Positions 58,801-64,000 of a stretch of DNA of 64,000 bases are shown here, one piece after another. The notes under the pieces were generated by a model. That model was not told the origin of the DNA and made no database searches. It saw nothing but the letters and a program-made list of their open reading frames with translations. The number at the start of each line of letters is the position of its first letter. Position 1 is the stretch's first letter. The DNA comes from Heliocidaris tuberculata. Taxonomy: Eukaryota; Echinodermata; Echinoidea; Camarodonta; Echinometridae. The position numbers and the translations under genes were made by a program. The stretch is taken from positions 3,022,642-3,086,641 of the forward strand of contig CM046846.1 in NCBI GenBank assembly GCA_025618425.1, given 5' to 3'.

Positions 58801-59891
58801 ATATTGGAAATAGTCTTTGCAGAGCCATACACACATAATCGCTCAATAATGTGAATTTTTAAATGCAGTTATGAACATGTAGCTTTAAGTAACAACTGTA
58901 ATTCAATTTTCAAGGCAAATATATTTGCCAACTATTCTGCCAGAATATTTGATTTCCTGATCCGTGGTTATAGGAAACAGAGATATTATCATACTCTAGA
59001 CTATGCAACGCAGAATGCAGAGGCTTGCTATTTTGGGTTTCATTATTTACAGTATAAGTGTTGCAGGGCCAAATTTTAAAGGGAAAGTTGAGTTCTAGGA
59101 AAGGTAAAAAATAATTTGTGAGCTCTCACATTCTTTTTATGTTAGTTTGGAAGATTATCATATAGTAGAAATATCCCCTGAAAAATATTGCTCTTCAGAT
59201 GCCCTCACATTCAAAATATGACAAGAAACAGCTAGAATGTTCGGGCCGAACATTTTTGTGTAGTCCTGTATACACATAAATTTGTACAGTGCATGTGACA
59301 CTCAGCAGGATTGAGTCAATTTCTCATCATTTTGGTGTTCCCAAGATCTTACTGCATACACCAATTCTTATGAGCTATATATAATCAACCTTTCCCAATT
59401 GCTTTGAGACAGTTTTTTTTTTTCACAATTCAATCTCATGACCAGAACTCAACTTTATCTTTAAGCAGACATAATTTTCTGACATAATCCAAATAAGACT
59501 TAACTGCATTGGTAATTGGACAATGTTACTTGAGGCTACTGTAAATGAACTAGACTTTATGTGTCACTACTGCTTTAGGGCAAGTCTGAGGTATTTTTTA
59601 TATGTGTCCCATATATACATGTTATCAATCATGTATCAGGAATAATGAATATGATAACATCATAAGTGTCAATTTTCTTGATATTTCATTTTATCCAAGC
59701 TATACTAGGGCTAACAATTTAGTGCCATCAGTTTTACTATATAATCTTTGATGTTGTTGATATATATTAAGATCAGATTTTCTTCTTTCTTTCCATGACA
59801 GAACAAACGAACCCTGCTACTACCATACATAGTCTGTATGACTATACTGGTCATCCTTATGTGTGTCCTCATTCTACTCCTTGTGGTGGTT
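50969..59891 (+). CDS. Second LAPTM-like membrane protein gene, 3' end beyond window
   Basis: Exons seen: 50969-51040, 54043-54106, 55017-55132, 59802-59891, all with GT-AG borders. They join to 114 residues with no stop. Residues 1-24 include QRCCCCTLRTGSIVAAIYSM, close to the CC...RTG(T/S)I opening of LAPTM family proteins. Hydrophobic segments follow in the order of the upstream paralogue: exon 1-2 helix, LFIATCVDLGFFSLLFLLSI in exon 3, and YIVCMTILVILMCVLILLLV in exon 4. Exon lengths (72/64/116/90) and intron phases (0,1,0,0) match the first gene (78/67/119/99; 0,1,0,0), so the two are tandem duplicates. A fourth helix and acidic tail are expected downstream. The candidate acceptor at 62278 leads to a non-hydrophobic frame and is not accepted. 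Introns are packed with MITEs. Confidence 0.78.
51165..51615. mobile_element. Fold-back element in intron 1 of the second gene
   Basis: The left end GGGGGTCCTAAAGCTATGC with GCTACGCACC, and right end GTGCGTAGCTTTATGTCCCCC, are inverted. A third copy of the phrase (TGCGTAGCTTTAGGACCC) sits inside near 51397. Confidence 0.65.
51845..51965. repeat. Pair of GAGGTTA hairpins
   Basis: CATATGTGAGGTTAT ... ATAACCTCGCATATG (51854-51887) and GCGAGGTTAATATATTAACC (from 51931) are each palindromic and share GAGGTTA/TAACCTC. A GCACTCACAC stretch separates them. Confidence 0.6.
52352..52935. mobile_element. 584-bp MITE with TTAA target site
   Basis: TTAA at 52348-52351 and 52936-52939 flanks inverted ends AGGGCAATCCAACCTTGGTA and GAGGTTGGATTTCCCT. 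The arms also share ACTTTCTTAGTCCTTGTCCGATTTC-type words (kept short here). It is non-coding and lies in intron 1 of the second LAPTM-like gene. Confidence 0.75.
53134..53216. mobile_element. Second copy of the TTAA micro-element
   Basis: TTAA at 53130-53133 is followed by CCCATTGCCTATGGGAACCG, matching the opening of 5645-5716. The right end (GATTCAGTCGTCAAC) also matches, but the right TTAA has changed to TCAA. Confidence 0.5.
53370..53645. repeat. Tandem repeats of the TTGCTTGTCAGAGAATTT unit
   Basis: Four units of about 55-70 bp, each T-run + GCTTGTCAGAGAATTT + GAGTAAAAAGTC..CCC + AAAATGCTGATAACC. The unit contains the internal landmark of the G-rich hAT MITEs (their complement is ATTCTCTGACAAGC), so a piece of a MITE has become a minisatellite. 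Confidence 0.75.
55162..55568. mobile_element. 407-bp piggyBac-type MITE (TTAA, CCCTTTC ends)
   Basis: TTAA at 55158-55161 and 55569-55572. The ends are CCCTTTCAGGACAGG and TCTCGAAAGGG. Inner inverted words are TTGATCACATTTTG / AAAATGTGGTCAA and CAAATTGGCAACA / TGTTGCCAATTTA. TTAA plus CCCTTT is the piggyBac pattern. It lies in intron 3 of the second LAPTM-like gene. Confidence 0.75.
55735..55840 (+). repeat. SINE-type tail with (TTA)n
   Basis: GATACGCTCTATATAAAAAC followed by about 20 TTA units. This is the same tail style as 43030 and 44774; the SINE head is not recognisable. Confidence 0.65.
56680..56999. mobile_element. Degenerate hAT-type G-rich MITE
   Basis: The left end AGGGTCGGTTTCCAGGATTT and right end TAATCTGCCACTG match the 23588 family. 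Two CTGACAAGCA phrases and G-runs (56712-56727, 56957-56966) are present. The flanks TTGAATGA and TTTAATGT may be a decayed 8-bp duplication. Confidence 0.65.
57155..57589. mobile_element. hAT-type MITE filled with GATCTT repeats
   Basis: Flanked by GTTACAAA at 57147-57154 and 57590-57597 (8 bp). The ends are CAGTGTTGGGTACC and GAACCCAACACTG. The interior is two similar halves of degenerate GATCTT/GATCTC hexamers; the second begins with another TGTTGGGTACCTTGAGATCG at 57394. It is non-coding, in intron 3 of the second LAPTM-like gene. Confidence 0.85.
57605..57795. repeat. MITE-like repeat with TTCGCGAA words
   Basis: It starts TACTGTAAAACCAGAAATTT and ends GAAAGTTTCTGTTTTCTGTG, roughly inverted. 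TTCGCGAA or its half recurs several times inside. It lies 15 bases after the 57155 element. Confidence 0.55.
59080..59460. mobile_element. 381-bp MITE with TTAA target site
   Basis: TTAA at 59076-59079 and 59461-59464. The ends AGGGAAAGTTGAGTTCT and AGAACTCAACTTTATCT are inverted. It is AT-rich and non-coding, in intron 3 of the second LAPTM-like gene. Confidence 0.75.
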
Positions 59892-60659
59892 GTAAGTAAA
59901 AATCTTAGAATAATTTTCAGATAGTGTCTCTCAAAAACATCTATTTCCAAGTTATTCAGAATGATTTCCCACATGTTGTGGTTTGGCTTACCTTTAATTC
60001 AGAGCCCTCAAAAAGTGTACCGGATGCATGAGCAGAAGAAGCAAAAATATCTTCATACACACACTGTTGCTACATTGTACCGTACATGTACATGGGCCAT
60101 TTTTAGTCATGTGTGTGACCCCCGAACAGGGAATTGGGCTCGTGTGAGCCCTATAATTTTAATAACCTCCCAAGTGTGTTGGTTTTCCCTGTATAAGCAA
60201 ATACAGATATAGGTACAAAGATTAAATAACAAAAAAAGGTAAATGATGATACCTGTTCTACATCAGAGGTCAAAAAATTCAGGTCACATGTGTGACCTCG
60301 CACAGAAGCAGGTTTTTCAAACTTACATTTCATCTTTAAATCTCTCTGAATTTTCAAAAGCTTCATTGTTCATTTTTATGGTAGGTATATTTCATGGTAC
60401 TACTGTATTTCTTAGAAAATAGCATTAATTCTGTTGAAAGTTGCATAAGATTTTGGGTATGTAAAATTTTGTATCATGATGTATGGTCACGTGTGTGACA
60501 TTGGGGGGGGGGGGGGGTCATGTGTATGACATGCCATAGGTGATGTGTACAGATTTGGTGAACTATGGAAAATTCATATTTAGTATTTTTAATTCATTTT
60601 GCAATAGCTCTATATGAATTATCAATATGGTAGAAAGGGATTCTCAGATCTTTTCTTTA

Positions 60660-60704
60660 TGAAAACATACATACATGTATGTATGCATGTATGTATGTAT
60701 GTAG
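60660..60704. repeat. (ATGT)n palindromic microsatellite
   Basis: ACATACATACATGTATGTAT followed by further ATGT units; the centre is self-complementary. Confidence 0.9.
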
Positions 60705-60865
60705 TTCACTTTACGTTTTCCCTGACGAAGGGGGAGGACCCCCGAAAATTTGGAGAATAAAAATACTTGGAATTGGCATTCAATGCATTCGAGTCATCCT
60801 TTATTACATGCATACATTTATGGATATAATTTATTGATATACTTATTGAGATACTGTGGAAGTAT

Positions 60866-61175
60866 TTTGGTCTGGTAGATAAGTAACTGTACTCCAGATC
60901 ACAAGGTATGAGGTTCAATTAAACTGCCATGGTACTAACGTCCTTTGGCAAGACATTTATCTGCATTTGACATGCTCGATCCAGGTGTAGTAAGTGGGTA
61001 CCTACATGTGTATGGATTTATTTCTTGAATGCACTGAGCGCTATGGTTGCTGTGCTAAAACTAGGATAATAATATGCTTGCAGGGCCCTCAGGAAGAACA
61101 GTATTTAGTACTGATGAGGCTACCCTGGGTAAACAAGACATATTATTATTAATAATTCTTATTATTGTTATATAT
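60866..61175 (+). mobile_element. tRNA-derived SINE, near full length
   Basis: The tRNA-like head has TGGTCTGGTAGATAAG (box A region) and GAGGTTCAATTAAACTG (box B region). The body contains CCTTTGGCAAGACATT and GTGGGTACCTAC, and the 3' part has GAGCGCTATGG and GAGGCTACCCTGGGTAAACA. It ends in ATTATTATTAATAATT. The head matches the minus-strand copy at 41975-42185. Confidence 0.75.
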
Positions 61176-61179
61176 TATC

Positions 61180-64000
61180 AATAATAATATAATCTTCTAT
61201 AATCAACATTATTAATGCTCAGACCAAAAAATTAAAGTAAACAAATCAAAAGTTTTCATGCTAATATTCAAGTATATTCATCTTCAGCTTGTTTTCTAAA
61301 CTATTTTTAGAAGCACATTTCCATTGGCCAATTACATTATAAATATACAATATCTTATTACCATTTGATCATAATTGTATAGGATTATGCAATCAATTCA
61401 GAGGATTGAGCAAGAGGAATGCAAAAAGTGAAAAACAGAATTATTAGGTCAAGAAACTCAACAATAATAGATGAAAAAGACTGTACACATGACTTGCCCA
61501 GTACATATGCACTTGACCCTTTGCACTCTGGTCACGTGTGTGACGAAGTTAGTTGGGCAATATTTAAAGAATGAGAATCATATTTGGAATAATGTTTGGT
61601 GGGATGGAGGACACATACAAGTTAGCTTATGACAGGAAAAAATAATAGATTATCCAAATTTTAATTTTCAAATAGCATAAACTTTTTATGTTTTGAGGTC
61701 ATGTGTGAGACATTAGAATTACTTAATTTGCTTGTTAATTATTACATAATGCATACATGTAGACAAGTTTTCTTTTTCCCTCGATTTAATTACTAGCAAA
61801 AGGACCTAGGGTATGATTTCACTATATGTACATGTATATACTAACAACAACTACATTGTATTAAAGCTCATACTGAGAGATGACTATTATATGGTGAAAA
61901 AAAGGATGTCTTTTTACTTTAATTTATGCCGATGTAATTGTATGCAAATTAGCATTATTGGGTCTTCAATTAAAAAAACAAAAAGTGATCCATGTAACTT
62001 TAGACATTACTATTCAAGAATATACTATTCAAAAACAGCAATAATGAACTTCATTTTGGCAAAAAAGTTTCACTTTACGAAGAATGGCCCACATGTCTTT
62101 TTGTTGCATTAGCAGATGGTGTTTGAAGCCAGGTATTTTTAAAAGCTGAATAAGCATGAAAGTCATTCACTTGGCACCATGTTGAAAAGTTCTAAATCTA
62201 AATTGCTGTTTTTTTCCCATACAAACTGGCAATTTGTAAACTTTTCAACAGATTTTTGTCCTTACGTACTCTTTTCAGATACACGACTTTCATTTGAAGA
62301 AAGTACCAATTGAAGGCAAAGTGACAATGTTGCCACTTTGGAGAAGATTAGCTGATCAATTTGGCCCTGGAAAGATCTACATGTATGTCCTGGGGCCTGT
62401 AACATAAAGAGAGAAATCAATCTTATGATTGATATCAGTCGTAAGTCTAGAGCAAACCATGTACTGAAGAGTTATAATTGATCGTAAGATTGATTGTATA
62501 TCTTTATGTTACAGGCCCCTGAATGGGTTAAAAGCTACATTGACATACAAGTAGGATTACTTAATATCCTGCCCCTTGTACTAATGTGGTAATTGGGAAG
62601 ATGTTTATTTTTAATTTTTTTAAAGCTGAGGATATTTTCCAGATTGCTATAGATGCAGTCAGTGGTAGATGGTTGTTCATTATACATGTACATTGTCGCC
62701 TGTGCCTTAGAGGGGAAATGCTAGCCTGATCACCATATTGACCATAATACTTGGGTCTCTCCTAACAGTATAACTGATAGGTTGTGCAGGTGTTCCACTT
62801 CACAGGGGTTTCCCCCTTCTTTTGATGACAAGTTCATTGGTTCTAAATGTGCATGGGGGTGACTCTTCTACCCAGCACACATGACTTCCATGTTCATGTT
62901 GCATTCCTATCCGAGTACAACATTCATTGGGATGAGAGTATATAGAAGCTCAAGTCAATTTAAAAAAAAAAACAGTATCAAAAGCAAGGTGAAACTGAAA
63001 GCTAAAACACATCTGTGTTCTATCAGGTTAATGGAAAGGGGAGACAGGGAAATGGATAAAATCAGCCTATTGATTCAAGCTGAAAAGGTTTTAAGGTAGA
63101 TCCTCACCCCAGGCTTTTCATAATACATTGACAATTGCATTATTGTAGGGGACAGGCAGTAAGGACAGCATTTTTGGCTCCTGTCCAATCAGTTTACATG
63201 TAGAAAAGAATGCTAACATACTGGTATTCAGTAGTTTCGCTTACATGTATGTGTCACTTGGTGCAACAGAACCTAAAGAAACTAATAAAAAATAGTAAAT
63301 GAAGCAACAGAAGCATGGTTCTCCTACTGGTACCGGTAGTTTATGTTAGGTCCATGGTTGAATTTGAATTCAACAAAATCATGATTTGTCTAGAACTAGT
63401 TCTTTAATTTGCAGAGAACAAGCTATGATATATTTAATGTAGTGAATTATTTTTATTTTGCACTGTCAGTGTCAGAAACATTCTTATAGCACTGTCCAAA
63501 AACAAAAAATTCTGAAAAAGACAGAGAAAATAATACCCTTTTCATATTAGGGGATGAAGTGAAGTAAGTTCAGACTTTGTGGTGATCTAAAAGATAATAT
63601 GAATGCTATCAGCATCACACAACTTGCTCTAAGTAGATCCAGTTCTCGAGCAGGTTTGAGTCTAGCCTTCGTCCTGACCAGAAGTGGATTTATTCGTAAT
63701 ATAAACACTATCCCCACTGCTTGATGTGGATCGAGATATCTCTATGTGGGTTCGCTCACTTCGCTGTATGTTTTACGACAAGGTGGGGGGGGGGGGGGAA
63801 GAGACAGCGGGGGATTAGTAGGCATGCCATGTGCGCAACCATGGAAACAAATGCACATGCAGTCTGATGTGATGTACTCTAGCTGCTGTAAGTATGGACT
63901 TAGCAGGACTTGAGATGCGGAGCTATGGATCCTGACTTAAATCTGCTTTTGGCAGTGAATATGAAAACAGTATAATTCTTTTATTCAGAGTGGCGTCAAC
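61180..64000. other. Intron sequence of the second LAPTM-like gene (inferred)
   Basis: No convincing exon 5 was found. A GT-rich G-run lies at 63784-63799. Apart from the MITE at 62391 the stretch holds no recognised feature. Confidence 0.45.
62391..62521. mobile_element. 131-bp palindromic MITE, TIR GGGGCCTGTAACATAAAG
   Basis: TGGGGCCTGTAACATAAAGA and TCTTTATGTTACAGGCCCCT are inverted ends. The inner pair AATCAATCTTATGATTGAT / ATCGTAAGATTGATT extends the palindrome almost to the centre. Confidence 0.85.

Larger units (their letters stand above)
60106..61711. promoter_or_regulatory. Cluster of GTCACGTGTGTGAC-type palindromes
   Basis: Six related 14-mers lie after exon 4 of the second LAPTM-like gene. 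They are GTCATGTGTGTGAC (60106), GTCACATGTGTGAC (60283), GTCACGTGTGTGAC (60486), GTCATGTGTATGAC (60517), GTCACGTGTGTGAC (61531) and GTCATGTGTGAGAC (about 61698). Each is an imperfect palindrome with GTCA/TGAC arms and a CANGTG-like core. Two contain GTCACGTG, the first eight bases of the CLEAR element. Regulatory function is inference. Confidence 0.4.

Noticed and set aside
62278..62408. Exon 5 of the second LAPTM-like gene after the acceptor CTTTTCAG
   Set aside because: The frame (IHDFHLKK...) is not hydrophobic, runs into a MITE and stops; it does not match exon 5 of the paralogue.
1..64000. CRISPR array, operon or other prokaryotic system
   Set aside because: No regularly spaced direct repeats with unique spacers; genes have spliceosomal introns and the DNA is animal-type.

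Overview
This is eukaryotic, animal-type DNA. Coding exons are short, separated by GT-AG introns, and scattered in AT-rich sequence full of microsatellites and small transposons. A deuterostome, most likely an echinoderm of the sea-urchin kind, fits best. The reasons are a lengsin-like class I glutamine synthetase gene, tRNA-derived SINEs ending in (ATT)n, a PIF/Harbinger element, and many small fold-back and G-run hAT-type elements. The species assignment is inference; nothing in the window names it.

Layout. 1-8000 holds no gene and is built from fold-back elements and duplications. At 7842-8451 a canonical cloverleaf tRNA with anticodon UCU sits in the loop of a large inverted repeat whose two arms are flanked by (TA)n arrays. 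8452-13215 is mostly unexplained, with one inverted-repeat element and candidate 5' noncoding exons. 13251-14600 is a complete, uninterrupted 449-residue glutamine-synthetase-fold protein, lengsin-like. 14700-31700 is intergenic, with MITEs of several families, a truncated L1/Tx1-type LINE bounded by a 17-bp target duplication (27318-28207), and three well-bounded repeats with 8-bp or palindromic ends.

31782-37888 is a seven-exon gene (198 residues) for a four-pass membrane protein with an N-terminal cysteine cluster, resembling the LAPTM lysosomal membrane family. A paralogue with the same intron phases begins at 50969 on the same strand. Four exons are seen and the rest lies beyond the window. 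The two genes are tandem duplicates separated by 13 kb of mobile DNA: a kilobase of GAT/GAA microsatellite, a 5'-truncated CR1/Jockey-like LINE, a tRNA-derived SINE, and a 3.7-kb PIF/Harbinger element (43218-46946). The Harbinger transposase frame is open but has lost its first catalytic Asp motif and an internal block. A tandem array of about seven ~190-bp units (about 47280-48612) follows.

The introns of the second LAPTM-like gene carry many TTAA-flanked and hAT-type MITEs. Intron 4 also carries a cluster of a palindromic word, GTCACGTGTGTGAC and variants, that contains the core of the lysosomal CLEAR motif.

The items most worth a second look are the fold-back tRNA locus, the palindrome cluster in a lysosome-type gene, the broken but open Harbinger transposase, and the ~190-bp array.
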